Notes: generated from the letters alone by a model not told the origin. 26,544 nucleotides of DNA from Clostridia bacterium (GCA_017399515.1 JAFQBZ010000085.1:1-26544), one strand, 5' to 3'; shown: positions 1-8,733, counted from the first letter of the stretch. Program-made: numbers and translations.

Positions 1-2
1 TA

Positions 3-1007
3 TTATTGAATGAAAAATTATATATTTATGCGTTAAATAATTTATTTTTAATGATTAACAAAGATAATTATCCAATTGCATTAACCGATGTGTTAAATAT
101 AACATCAATTAACGATTTTGATAAATACACAATATTTACTTGTTTTGAAAATAAATTTTCAGTTTATTACACTGACAAAACTGAATTGTTAAATTTAGAA
201 CATAACTTAGGCATTTATAATGAAATCAAGTTATCACCAGAAAACGGAGAAATTGAACGAATCTTTATTTATAAAAACAATATTTATGCTGTTCAAAAAT
301 ATGCAATTTCAAAAATTATAATCCAAAACAGTGAAATTTCAATTTCAAATTTATGTTCTATTAAATCATCAATAATATTTAATTCAATTGAACTTATTGA
401 TGATTATATAATTTTTTTAACAACATCTGGGTTATTTATTTTTGATGGGAATGATATAAAACAAGTTTTTAAAAAAGAAACATTAAACTTAATTAAATCA
501 AATGTTAAATCTGTTTCATATAACAATAAATATTATTTAATGTGTAACTATTTTATTAATCACATTAAAGAAACTTTGATTCTAGAATTCGACATTGAAA
601 ATAATAACTGCATATTTTACAAAATTGAATCTCTTTTAGATATCAGTTTGCTTCAAACATATTCAACATATAAACTCGTTGCAATTACAAACGAAAACAA
701 TATAAATAAAGTTAAATTTTTAGACTTAAACAAAATCACTACATATAAAAAATATGTGAGATTTAACAAATTAACTTTTGATGACAAACCTGTTAAAGTT
801 CTAAACGAATTAAAAATTATTTCCAGTGGTAAATTCTTTGTAACAATATCATCAGAAATTCAAACTTCAACTTTTGAAATTAATGGTATTTCATACATTA
901 GAAATATTGGAATCAAAGGGCAAACATTTGAAATTGAAATTCAAAGTGACTCTAGTTTTAAAATTGAATCAATTTATATAAAAACAACTTCATATTCTGA
1001 GGAATAA
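3..1007 (+). CDS. Putative phage virion (tail-associated) beta-propeller-like protein, 5' partial
   Basis: The reading frame is open to the left edge, so the gene probably starts outside the window; a TTG at 6-8 is a possible but unsupported start. The visible 333 residues are rich in Ile, Asn and Lys. They form many short hydrophobic strands of the kind seen in beta-propeller or beta-sandwich virion proteins, including a strand pair around GLFIFDGN (about residues 141-148). The last 80 residues alternate strands ending in IKGQTFEIEI and resemble the C-terminal beta-sandwich of phage propeller proteins. Two bases separate it from the next gene, whose Shine-Dalgarno sequence lies in its last codons. 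Phage origin rests mainly on its neighbours, especially the holin at 4380. No enzyme motif is seen. The exact role (adaptor, fibre or decoration) is inference. Confidence 0.45.
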   Translation, partial: LLNEKLYIYALNNLFLMINKDNYPIALTDVLNITSINDFDKYTIFTCFENKFSVYYTDKTELLNLEHNLGIYNEIKLSPENGEIERIFIYKNNIYAVQKYAISKIIIQNSEISISNLCSIKSSIIFNSIELIDDYIIFLTTSGLFIFDGNDIKQVFKKETLNLIKSNVKSVSYNNKYYLMCNYFINHIKETLILEFDIENNNCIFYKIESLLDISLLQTYSTYKLVAITNENNINKVKFLDLNKITTYKKYVRFNKLTFDDKPVKVLNELKIISSGKFFVTISSEIQTSTFEINGISYIRNIGIKGQTFEIEIQSDSSFKIESIYIKTTSYSEE

Positions 1008-1009
1008 AT

Positions 1010-2035
1010 ATGATTGATAAAATTAAAACCTTATTAAACAAAACTAACGAATTAGAAGACAAGATAAATTCACTATCAAATAACCAAAATAATTTTTACA
1101 ACACAAACAACTTTGTTTGTTTTTCAAAAGGACAGTTGAATTTATCATTTGCAAATTCAAATAAAATTCTTTTAGCAGAATTTGAAACAATAGAAAATTT
1201 TCCACTTTATTTTCAAAACCAAATTGAACTTAATATTCCAACAAGCCAGACAATAAAGATATCTCTCAGCATAAATAAAATAACCTTTTTTAGAAGCACA
1301 AGAAAGTTGCAAGCAGGGTATAATCAATTCACAATAATGAAAAGTTTCACACCATTAAAAAATGAACAAGTTGAATTATACTTACAAATAACAACCGAAA
1401 ATGATTCACCAATAACAATTATGTCTAACACTTTATTTGTTTGGGGACTTTGTAATCATTCAAATGAAATTCAATATCAAGTTTTAGAAACAAATGATAA
1501 TTTTTATCTCTCATACCTTAACAATAACACACTATATTTTTCTAAAATTGAAAAAACAGAAACAGAATTAAATTCAGAGGATTTTACATTCTATTCATCT
1601 GCTATAGGATATTCGTTTGCTTTCTTAAAATCAACAAGCAAGGTATATATATTTAGAATTGATTTAGATGGTAATTTATTTTTTACTGATATTGAAGACA
1701 ATAATGAAACTTTTATTGACTCTAATGTAACTCACATTTCAACTTGTTCAAGTGTTGACAGTATTAAAATTAGCATTATAAAAAACTATAATTGTTACAC
1801 ATTTGAAATGAATGAAAATGAGATTTTTTCTAACCACGCAATGGTTGATTCAAACGATATTTTATTATATAAAAGTTATTTGTATTGTAACAAATATAAC
1901 AACAACTTTTATTTAATTTTAACCGATAAAAACAATTCAAATTATTTAACAAAATCAATACCAGAATATCAATCTAATAACCACTTTATTAATGCTGAAT
2001 ATTCTATTGAATTTGAAGAATATGAGGTGGGTTGA
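1010..2035 (+). CDS. Putative phage tail fibre / structural protein
   Basis: This is a 341-residue protein starting at ATG 1010 behind GAGGAA at 999-1004. Residues 1-27 form a short predicted coiled coil (MIDKIKTLLNKTNELEDKI), a common trimerisation start in phage fibres. Residues 30-150 look like an all-beta domain. Residues 160-335 contain repeated strand pairs built around Tyr, Phe and Leu (YLSYLNNNTLYFSKI, KVYIFRIDLDGNLFF, YKSYLYCNKYNNNFYLIL), suggesting a propeller or a beta-rich receptor-binding region. No enzymatic signature is present. It is translationally linked to both neighbours: two bases after the preceding stop, and its own TGA overlaps the next start. The fibre role is inferred from architecture and the holin-containing context. 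Confidence 0.45.
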   Translation: MIDKIKTLLNKTNELEDKINSLSNNQNNFYNTNNFVCFSKGQLNLSFANSNKILLAEFETIENFPLYFQNQIELNIPTSQTIKISLSINKITFFRSTRKLQAGYNQFTIMKSFTPLKNEQVELYLQITTENDSPITIMSNTLFVWGLCNHSNEIQYQVLETNDNFYLSYLNNNTLYFSKIEKTETELNSEDFTFYSSAIGYSFAFLKSTSKVYIFRIDLDGNLFFTDIEDNNETFIDSNVTHISTCSSVDSIKISIIKNYNCYTFEMNENEIFSNHAMVDSNDILLYKSYLYCNKYNNNFYLILTDKNNSNYLTKSIPEYQSNNHFINAEYSIEFEEYEVG

Positions 2036-4053
2036 TGAAATTAAACATACATAATAAAATTGAAATTAAAACACAAAATAAAACACTGTGTTACTTTAAC
2101 ACAATTTTTAATAATATTTATGAAAAAATCGCAAATTTAGAATCATTTTTTGATAAAATTGCTATTGGAAATGGTTTTTGTGAAGATTTTTTATCAAATT
2201 TTCATTTGGGTAACTTTTTGTGTGTTAGTGATTTTGAAAACATTTCTTCACAACTTGACCCAGCAAACAATGAAATTTTTGTAACAAAATCTATTAAACT
2301 TAAGACTGAAAATTTTAATTCAAAGTATATAACTGAAGCGGGCATAACTTCAAATTTTGCAGATAAAAATAATCCTGAAATATATAATTATTTTTCATTT
2401 ATTAGTGATGATTATCCTGATGGAATTGATATCTCAAATGAAGAAGAAATCGTAATCTCGGTGACATTATATTTAACCATTAGTTCAACATCTTTAGGTT
2501 TATTAACAAGGGGAGATAATCCATTTATAAAACTGCTTCTAGGTTTAGGTTGCAACAAAAAAGAAATCTATGTCGCAAGAGGTCTAGACTTATCAAATAA
2601 TGAATTAATTTTTCATACAAACACATACAAAAATGAAAAGTATTTATGTTCAATTTCTTACGACACAACAGATAATGTTTTGAAATTAAACTTTTCAGGA
2701 GATTTATCTTCTGGAGAAGTTAATGAAATTGTGTTTATTTTGGATGATATTGTTTTTGCAAGAATAAATACTCGTTTACTTGCTCAAGAATTAGTTTCAA
2801 CTAAAAGTTTTACAGCAAAATCTAGTTATGTTATTGATTTAGGAGTTGGCGTTGATAATGTGAAATCGGTTTATAACACTTATCTTTCACAAGATGAAAC
2901 CAATTATTTTGTTGTTAAATATGCAAATAATTTTGCAGCAAAAACACATCTACCATTTAATAATTTGTTTGATATTAACACCCCTAGATTTTTATCATTA
3001 GATGGCGATAAATTATTTTTTATATTAAATGATATTGTTTATCTATATAAAAATTCAAACTATAATGTTGAATTTATTTTTGCAATTAATTTGCATATTA
3101 GTGATATTTTAAAAATAACTTCTTTTGATAATTTTGTTTTTGTTTTCACAAAAACATCGCCATACATATACGCATACAAAATTGTTAACAATACACTTGT
3201 TAGATGCAACATTGACTTATCTTCATTTGAAGATTTATCGGTTCTTGAAACTTACACTTTAATTGATATTGTTCAAGGAAAAAACGGAACTTTTATGCTT
3301 GGATTTGTCGTTCCTATTGATGATTTAACTGATGCCTATACACTTTATTTAACATTTGACAACAACTCAAATTCATTTGTTTATGAATCTCATTTAAAAA
3401 CTTCAACATATTTATTCACATATATGTTGCCATTTCATAAAAACAATTTTTCAGATGCTCAAATCACATATGTTCAAGCAGGGGCAACCTCAAGCAAATG
3501 TCGAAGAGCAATTCACTCAATTGATAAGACAAGCACTGACGGATATAATGTCACAGCCTATTATTATACTTATGCAACAACAAACATATGTGTAAAAACT
3601 CGTGCAGTAGTTGTTGAAAAGTCAATAACACCTAATTTATGGCTTTATTATTATCCACAGATTTACAGATTTAACCTTGCGCAACTTGGTGATGCTGATA
3701 AAAACTATATATCTACAAACTTGTTATACTTAATTCAAAAACTTCCAGATTCAACCTACAGAGCATATAACCTTGTTGGTTACAGCACACCTGAAATTTT
3801 CTCAAAGGGAATTCCTAGTGAGATTGATCAAACAAAAATTCTTTATGTTGAGTTTTTAATTGATACGGTTTTATTTTTTATGGATGATCCAGATGAACCA
3901 ATCATTGCATATAACCTTGAAATTGTTGGAACATGTCTTGAAAATGTTACAACTAAATCACAAGCATATGATGTTACTTATTCAAAAATTATAGGTCTTG
4001 GAAGTAATGGAAAAGGAGTGACTGCAAAATTTGCAGCAAAAATTAATGTATGA
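2035..4053 (+). CDS. Putative large phage tail fibre / baseplate-type protein
   Basis: Start ATG 2035 (672 residues) is preferred over the in-frame TTG at 2032, because GAGG at 2024-2027 then sits seven bases upstream and the start overlaps the previous TGA. The N-terminal region (about 1-50) contains IHNKIEIKTQNKTL and then a helix (IFNNIYEKIANLESFFDKI), a pattern that could attach a fibre to a baseplate. Residues 80-250 look like a beta-sandwich domain, with a stretch around TEAGITSNFADKNNPEIYNYFSFI. Residues 290-560 carry propeller-like strand repeats. The C-terminus is beta-rich and ends in an Ala/Lys stretch. It is the largest gene of the cassette and the likeliest receptor-binding component. 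No catalytic motif is seen. Assignment is by architecture and context. Confidence 0.45.
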   Translation: MKLNIHNKIEIKTQNKTLCYFNTIFNNIYEKIANLESFFDKIAIGNGFCEDFLSNFHLGNFLCVSDFENISSQLDPANNEIFVTKSIKLKTENFNSKYITEAGITSNFADKNNPEIYNYFSFISDDYPDGIDISNEEEIVISVTLYLTISSTSLGLLTRGDNPFIKLLLGLGCNKKEIYVARGLDLSNNELIFHTNTYKNEKYLCSISYDTTDNVLKLNFSGDLSSGEVNEIVFILDDIVFARINTRLLAQELVSTKSFTAKSSYVIDLGVGVDNVKSVYNTYLSQDETNYFVVKYANNFAAKTHLPFNNLFDINTPRFLSLDGDKLFFILNDIVYLYKNSNYNVEFIFAINLHISDILKITSFDNFVFVFTKTSPYIYAYKIVNNTLVRCNIDLSSFEDLSVLETYTLIDIVQGKNGTFMLGFVVPIDDLTDAYTLYLTFDNNSNSFVYESHLKTSTYLFTYMLPFHKNNFSDAQITYVQAGATSSKCRRAIHSIDKTSTDGYNVTAYYYTYATTNICVKTRAVVVEKSITPNLWLYYYPQIYRFNLAQLGDADKNYISTNLLYLIQKLPDSTYRAYNLVGYSTPEIFSKGIPSEIDQTKILYVEFLIDTVLFFMDDPDEPIIAYNLEIVGTCLENVTTKSQAYDVTYSKIIGLGSNGKGVTAKFAAKINV

Positions 4054-4298
4054 TTTTTTCTAATAAATTAAACAAAATTTCTTCAGGTAAAAACATTTCA
4101 TTATATGCATTATCGAAAAATGAATTTGAGTTTTACACTTTTAACAGCAATGTAAAAAAGAAAAAAATTATTTACGATTTACCTCTAAAATGTTTATCAA
4201 CAGATGAAAGTTTTAGTTATAACTATTTATGCAAATTAGAAAATAATTTTATGTGCGTTTGTCACGATGACAATATGTCTATTTTGAAAAATGGATAA
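4050..4298 (+). CDS. Small hypothetical protein of the phage cassette
   Basis: This 82-residue protein begins at ATG 4050, overlapping the preceding TGA by an ATGA junction, so it is probably translated by coupling; I see no convincing Shine-Dalgarno sequence. It is basic and Ser/Asn/Lys-rich, with short beta-like stretches (NISLYALSKNEFEFYTF) and three Cys residues in the C-terminal half (LCKLENNFMCVCHDD). It could be a truncated copy of the propeller-like region of the upstream proteins, since strands such as SLYALSKNEFEFY resemble YIYALNNLFLMI of the first gene in the window. I do not recognise a family. No transmembrane segment or signal peptide is evident. Confidence 0.5.
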   Translation: MIFSNKLNKISSGKNISLYALSKNEFEFYTFNSNVKKKKIIYDLPLKCLSTDESFSYNYLCKLENNFMCVCHDDNMSILKNG

Positions 4299-4379
4299 AA
4301 ATGAATATGAATATTTTAAAAACAATTACTTTGATAAAAATTTATAATTCTAATAAAAATCTTTTAAAAAGGAGAATAA

Positions 4380-4985
4380 ATGAAGTTAAGCGAAAGAATT
4401 AAAACTTATAACTTTTGGGTTAGTTTATCGAGTGCCATATTTTTGATAATCAAAGTTTTAGGAACTCAAATCGGTTTTGATGTTGATGAAAGTTTATTTA
4501 GTGACCTTATAACTTCAATTTGTAGTATTTTAGTGTTGCTAGGAATTATTGTTCCGCCAAAATATCCTGAACTTAAACTTAGTTCAAAAACTAAAGAAAA
4601 TATTGACAATGAAGTTGTAAATGACACAAATAATGTGCCTTCAAACATCGCAGAAGAATGTGAAAACACTGAAGAACCTAAAATGATTGAAACAGAAATT
4701 TCACAAGAAATTGACACAGCAGAAACACCATTAAATGAACAACTTCAAACTGATAGTTTTATCAAAAACGAAACCATTGAAATTGAAGATGTTGATTTGG
4801 ATAGTGCAAACTTTAACACTGAAAATATTGATAACAACTATCTCGAAAGAAAAACTGAATCTCTTGAATTGTTAAAGTTTAATTTTGAAAAAGAACTTAC
4901 ATCTCAAGAAAAACTATTTGAAAATAATTTAGATGATTATGTTAAACTTTTAGAAAGTGAACTTAACAAAATTAAGAGTAAATAA
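4380..4985 (+). CDS. Phage holin (phi-LC3/Phage_holin_1-like) with long acidic coiled-coil tail
   Basis: This 201-residue protein starts at ATG 4380 behind AAGGAG at 4369-4374. Residues 1-65 match the layout of small phi-LC3-type holins: a basic N-terminus (SERIKTYNFWVSL), one hydrophobic segment (about 12-28), a polar turn with DVDESLFSD, and a second hydrophobic segment (about 43-60) ending in GIIVPP. Holins form the membrane lesions that time phage lysis. Family members usually end soon after this point, at about 70-140 residues. Here about 135 further residues follow: acidic, Glu/Asn/Thr-rich, with a likely coiled coil at the C-terminus (about 155-200). The extension is the odd feature. 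It is the last gene before a strong terminator, and no endolysin follows. The holin call is good; the role of the tail is unknown. Confidence 0.7.
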   Translation: MKLSERIKTYNFWVSLSSAIFLIIKVLGTQIGFDVDESLFSDLITSICSILVLLGIIVPPKYPELKLSSKTKENIDNEVVNDTNNVPSNIAEECENTEEPKMIETEISQEIDTAETPLNEQLQTDSFIKNETIEIEDVDLDSANFNTENIDNNYLERKTESLELLKFNFEKELTSQEKLFENNLDDYVKLLESELNKIKSK

Positions 4986-4986
4986 C

Positions 4987-5025
4987 AAAAAAGGGGAAAT
5001 ACTTAATTTGTATTTCTCCTTTTTT
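4987..5025 (+). terminator. Intrinsic terminator after the holin gene
   Basis: A 16-bp stem runs 4987-5002 with 5010-5025 around the 7-base loop TTAATTT, with one G-T pair. The 3' arm ends in a T run, and the A run on the 5' side means it could work in both directions. It closes the phage-derived block. Confidence 0.8.
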
Positions 5026-5059
5026 CGTGGTTATAATCAGCGGTTGAATAATAAAATGC

Positions 5060-5088
5060 TTGATTTATTGTAAGTTCTATATTATAAT
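5060..5088 (+). promoter_or_regulatory. Sigma-A promoter of the rnj operon
   Basis: -35 TTGATT (5060-5065), a 17-bp spacer and -10 TATAAT (5083-5088). Transcription should start near 5095, giving a leader of about 59 bases before the ATG at 5154. It lies just after the phage-block terminator, so host transcription is separate from it. Confidence 0.75.
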
Positions 5089-5153
5089 AACTTTAAGATT
5101 AAAGTTTTTTTTAGAATATTTTAATTTGTAATTTATTAAAGGGTGGAACTTTT

Positions 5154-6176
5154 ATGTCTTACAAAAACTCTATGAAGTTATTCGCTTCTAATTTTACGCT
5201 TGTCTGGAAACAGGCTCTTTATATGTTTATTTGTTTTATGCTTTTTATCTTAAGCATTTATTCAACAAGTATTCCTATTATTGATTTACTTAGAGAACAC
5301 AATATCATTGCTGAAATTAAAATGACAGTTGAAACCGCTTATAAAACACCTAGTGCATTTGCTCTTGAATTTGGCAACATTTTAAAACATATCATTAATG
5401 TTATCTTGTCAAACTTTGGCAGCATTTGGCTTAGTTTATTAGGCTTTTTGGTTCTTGGAATTCTTCTTCCTTATATTTTGTTTCAAATGTCATCTTATAA
5501 CATCACTTCAATTCTTTATCAAAAACTTACAATGAATATGGATGTTCCATATATTCAAAATGGTTTTAGACTTTTGAAAAATTCTCTCATTTATGCTCTT
5601 GCAAGCATTGTTTTAAATTTACCATTCTTGTTTATCATAATTCTTTTATTAGAAATTTACATTGCAATGGCATATTCAACTATTACAGCAATTATTGGAC
5701 TTGTAATTCTTTTTGCTCTTTTGATTTTATTTACATCAATTCAAATTTCATTCCATACATACTTTATGTCTTATATGGTCGAAAAAGATGCAAACCCATT
5801 TGTGTCTTATGCAAAAGGGCTTATCAATGTTTTAAAAAGATTCTGGAAGATTTTATCTCAAAGCGTAATTTTATGTTTAACAATAATTTTTATTAACGGA
5901 CTCATTGCACTCTTTACATTTTTCTCTGGATTATTTATCACAATTCCAGCAACTTTTGTGCTTTTGTCAATATATTATTTAGTGGTATATTTCAATATGA
6001 AAGGTGATAGATATTATTTAGCAGATAATATGATTTTTAACCCAATCAAATATCAAGTTAAACAAGATACATTTGTTGGAACAGAAATTCCTGAAGAAGT
6101 TAAAGCAACTGAACTCACAACAGTTGTTATGAAGAAAAAAAGAAATTCTAAAAAAACAAAAACTAATAAAAAATAA
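5154..6176 (+). CDS. Polytopic membrane protein of unknown function
   Basis: A 340-residue protein starting at ATG 5154, preceded by GGTGG at 5142-5146. About six hydrophobic segments are visible: near residues 18-42, 86-112, 143-168, 171-198, 235-258 and 262-283. The arrangement, with amphipathic loops between paired helices, resembles the broad class of Firmicutes integral membrane proteins with DUF975-like topology, but I cannot assign a family. The C-terminus is cytosolic-looking and ends in a very basic tail rich in Lys (KKKRNSKKTKTNKK), which might contact nucleic acid or lipid head groups. It is the first gene of the operon and sits 12 bases before RNase J, so the two are probably co-transcribed. 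Whether they act together is unknown. Confidence 0.75.
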   Translation: MSYKNSMKLFASNFTLVWKQALYMFICFMLFILSIYSTSIPIIDLLREHNIIAEIKMTVETAYKTPSAFALEFGNILKHIINVILSNFGSIWLSLLGFLVLGILLPYILFQMSSYNITSILYQKLTMNMDVPYIQNGFRLLKNSLIYALASIVLNLPFLFIIILLLEIYIAMAYSTITAIIGLVILFALLILFTSIQISFHTYFMSYMVEKDANPFVSYAKGLINVLKRFWKILSQSVILCLTIIFINGLIALFTFFSGLFITIPATFVLLSIYYLVVYFNMKGDRYYLADNMIFNPIKYQVKQDTFVGTEIPEEVKATELTTVVMKKKRNSKKTKTNKK

Positions 6177-6188
6177 TAAGGATATTAT

Positions 6189-8111
6189 ATGGAAGAAAAT
6201 AAAAATAATTTAGTTAATAATAATCCAACAAATAATCCAGCAACTCAATTCAAAAAGAGAACTTTTAATGAGGCTGAACAAAATTCTGGAAGTTATAATG
6301 TTGGACTCAAAAAACAAAAAACAAAACTTTCAAAAGAAACAACTAACAAAGTTTTAGAAAAAATGAAAGAAATCAACACAGACCTTTCTCTTGAAAATAT
6401 GGAACAGGGTGAACTTTTAACACAAAATGCTGGAAAATCATTTTCAAAATCTAAGCAAAAAGGAAACAACAAAGTTAAAGTTATTTTCCTTGGCGGTATT
6501 GGTGAAATTGGAAAAAATATGACAGCAATTGAATATGGCGACGACATGATCATTATCGATTGCGGTTTGGCATTTCCAAGTGAAGATATGCCTGGAGTTG
6601 ACCTTGTTATTCCTGACTTTACTTATGTTAAAGAAAATGCCCATAAACTCAAAGGTATTTTAATCACTCACGGTCATGAAGACCATATTGGAAGTTTGCC
6701 ATATTTATTAAAAGATGTTAAAGCACCAATTTATGGCAGCAAAATGACACTTACACTTTTAGACAACAAACTTCGTGAACACAAAATCACAGGTGTGAAA
6801 GGCATTTGCGTTAAACCAGGTTTTGTTGTTAAAGTTGGTTTGTTTAGTGTTGAATTTGTTAAAGTTAATCACTCAATTCCTGGAGCATTTGCTCTTTCAA
6901 TTGATACTCCTGCTGGAACAATTTTCCACACAGGTGACTTTAAAATTGACTATGAACCAATCGATAAGGAAGTTATCGACCTTCCAAGAATTGCAGAAAT
7001 TGGAAGAAAAGGTGTTACTCTTATGCTTGGAGAAAGCACCAATGTTGAAAGACCTGGTTATGCAATTTCTGAAAAGAGAGTGGGGGAAAACCTTGAAAGA
7101 GTGTTCATTGAACACCCAACAAGAAGAATATTTGTTGCAACATTTGCAAGTAATATGTATCGTGTTCAACAAATTATTGAACTTGCAATTAAATATAATC
7201 GTCGCGTTGCCGTTGTTGGAAGAAGCATGATCAACAACATTGACGCAGGAATGAAAATCGGTTCATTCACATTTGATAAAAATGTGTTTATTGATGTTGA
7301 AAAAATTGCTTCACTTGAAGATAAAAATGTTTTAGTTTTATCAACAGGAAGTCAAGGTGAACCAGCAAGTGCGCTTTCAAGACTTGCAAATGGTGAATTT
7401 AGCAGAGTTGAGATTGGCGATAATGACACAGTAATTTTCTCAAGTTCTCCAATTCCTGGAAATGAAAATATGATTAACGCTGTTATCAACAACCTTTACA
7501 AAAAAGGTGCAATTGTTGTTACTGAAAATGTTCATGCTTCAGGTCACGCTTGCCAAGAAGAACTTAAGACAATTCACAATCTTCTTAATCCAAAATTCTT
7601 CATTCCTGTTCATGGCGAATACAGACATTTAAAAGAACATGTTATCTTATCTGAAAAATTAGGGCTTCCTAAAACAAATTCGGTTATTCCTGAAATTGGT
7701 AATGTTGTTGAAATTACCAAAAATTCTATGGTGATTGCCGGCACAGTTCCAGCAGGTGAACAACTTGTTGACGGTCTTGGAATTGGTGATGTTGGAAGCG
7801 TTGTTCTTCGTGACAGAAAACTCTTATCTGAAGATGGTCTTGTTATTGTTGTTATGGGCGTTTCAGACGCAACAGGCGAACTTTTAAGTGAACCATATTT
7901 AATCACTCGTGGTTTTGTTTATACTGATGAAGCGGGAAAACTTGGCGAAGAAGCAAAACAAGTTTTACATGACACAATTGCAACAATCAACCTTCGTGAA
8001 AACCGTGATTGGAATGAAGTTAGAAACTTGATTCGCAAACCACTTCGTAACTTCTTCTATAAAAGAACAATGAGAACACCAATGATATTGCCAATAATAT
8101 TTAGAGTGTAA
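6189..8111 (+). CDS. rnj: Ribonuclease J
   Basis: A 640-residue metallo-beta-lactamase/beta-CASP nuclease that matures and degrades RNA through combined 5'-to-3' exonuclease and endonuclease activity. The core starts near residue 94 (KVKVIFLGGIGEIGKN). The zinc-binding motif HGHEDHIG spans 161-168 (His161, His163, Asp165, His166). HTGDFKID, the beta-CASP region and a late HASGHA motif follow, and the C-terminus ends in a conserved RTPMILPIIFRV-like stretch. The core of about 547 residues matches the usual 555. The extra 93 residues at the N-terminus are Asn/Lys-rich and look disordered. The start at ATG 6189 has AAGGA upstream (6178-6182). I cannot tell J1 from J2 without comparison. It is the second gene of the operon. 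Confidence 0.95.
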   Translation: MEENKNNLVNNNPTNNPATQFKKRTFNEAEQNSGSYNVGLKKQKTKLSKETTNKVLEKMKEINTDLSLENMEQGELLTQNAGKSFSKSKQKGNNKVKVIFLGGIGEIGKNMTAIEYGDDMIIIDCGLAFPSEDMPGVDLVIPDFTYVKENAHKLKGILITHGHEDHIGSLPYLLKDVKAPIYGSKMTLTLLDNKLREHKITGVKGICVKPGFVVKVGLFSVEFVKVNHSIPGAFALSIDTPAGTIFHTGDFKIDYEPIDKEVIDLPRIAEIGRKGVTLMLGESTNVERPGYAISEKRVGENLERVFIEHPTRRIFVATFASNMYRVQQIIELAIKYNRRVAVVGRSMINNIDAGMKIGSFTFDKNVFIDVEKIASLEDKNVLVLSTGSQGEPASALSRLANGEFSRVEIGDNDTVIFSSSPIPGNENMINAVINNLYKKGAIVVTENVHASGHACQEELKTIHNLLNPKFFIPVHGEYRHLKEHVILSEKLGLPKTNSVIPEIGNVVEITKNSMVIAGTVPAGEQLVDGLGIGDVGSVVLRDRKLLSEDGLVIVVMGVSDATGELLSEPYLITRGFVYTDEAGKLGEEAKQVLHDTIATINLRENRDWNEVRNLIRKPLRNFFYKRTMRTPMILPIIFRV

Positions 8112-8121
8112 TGAGATAGTT

Positions 8122-8733
8122 ATGGAAGTTAATCAAATCTATACAAAAGCAAAAACTTATGGTGTTCCTGTTATTAGAACTGAAAGTCATAAGATTTTAG
8201 AAGATGTTGTTAAAAAAGTTAAACCAAACCATATTCTCGAAATAGGAACAGCAGTTGGCTATAGTGGAACTTTAATGCTTAAAAGTTCCACCGCTGACCT
8301 TATCACAATTGAACATAACAAAGACTATAAAAATCAAGCCATTAAAAATTTCAAATCAAATAAACTTTCAAATCGTGTTAAAGTGGTGTTTGGTGATTGC
8401 TTGGTTGAAATTTCAAAAATGCTTACATCTAACAAATTTAATAACCACTTTGACTTAATTTTTTTAGATGGCCCTAAAGCACAATATGACACACTTTTAG
8501 AAGGTTTAATTAAAATGTTAAAACCTGAAGGAACTTTAATTGTTGACAATGTGTTGTTTCGTGGTTATGTGAATGCTGAAGAATCGGCTCCAACCAAACG
8601 CTATAAAACAATAATTAAACGACTCAATACTTTTATTGAAAACTGCAAAAATAATCCAAAACTCACTGAATTTAGCCTTATAAACACAGAAGATGGCATT
8701 ATAATAGCAAAAAAGGTACAAAATGAAAAATAA
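8122..8733 (+). CDS. trmR: tRNA 5-hydroxyuridine O-methyltransferase (TrmR/YrrM-type)
   Basis: A 203-residue class I SAM-dependent methyltransferase. The SAM-binding glycine motif LEIGTAVGYSG is at about 40-50, the acidic residue TIEHN at about 61-65, and the metal-site Asp in LIFLDGPKAQYD at about 112-123, followed by DNVLFRG. This is the O-methyltransferase family 3 fold. In B. subtilis the YrrM member (TrmR) methylates 5-hydroxyuridine at tRNA position 34 to 5-methoxyuridine. The specific call rests on the next gene, which encodes a U32-family protein of the type that makes 5-hydroxyuridine. The two genes overlap by 11 bases. The family is certain; the substrate is a context-based inference. 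Confidence 0.8.
   Translation: MEVNQIYTKAKTYGVPVIRTESHKILEDVVKKVKPNHILEIGTAVGYSGTLMLKSSTADLITIEHNKDYKNQAIKNFKSNKLSNRVKVVFGDCLVEISKMLTSNKFNNHFDLIFLDGPKAQYDTLLEGLIKMLKPEGTLIVDNVLFRGYVNAEESAPTKRYKTIIKRLNTFIENCKNNPKLTEFSLINTEDGIIIAKKVQNEK

Noticed and set aside
4291..4347. An 18-codon reading frame overlapping the stop of the small phage-cassette gene
   Set aside because: It has no Shine-Dalgarno sequence and is too short. Although XkdX-type small tail proteins occur at such positions, it does not show their pattern.
4343..4348. Perfect TATAAT upstream of the holin gene
   Set aside because: No -35 at a suitable distance; TTGATA at 4331 leaves only a 6-bp gap. Such hexamers are expected by chance in this base composition.
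5026..5059. A tRNA-3'-end-like stretch (GCGGTTGAATA) that might be a prophage attachment site
   Set aside because: No cloverleaf can be drawn and no second copy is visible in the window, so it cannot be supported.
6823..7230. A 135-residue plus-strand frame inside the RNase J gene
   Set aside because: It is an out-of-frame shadow, Leu-rich from reading codons shifted, with no ribosome site.
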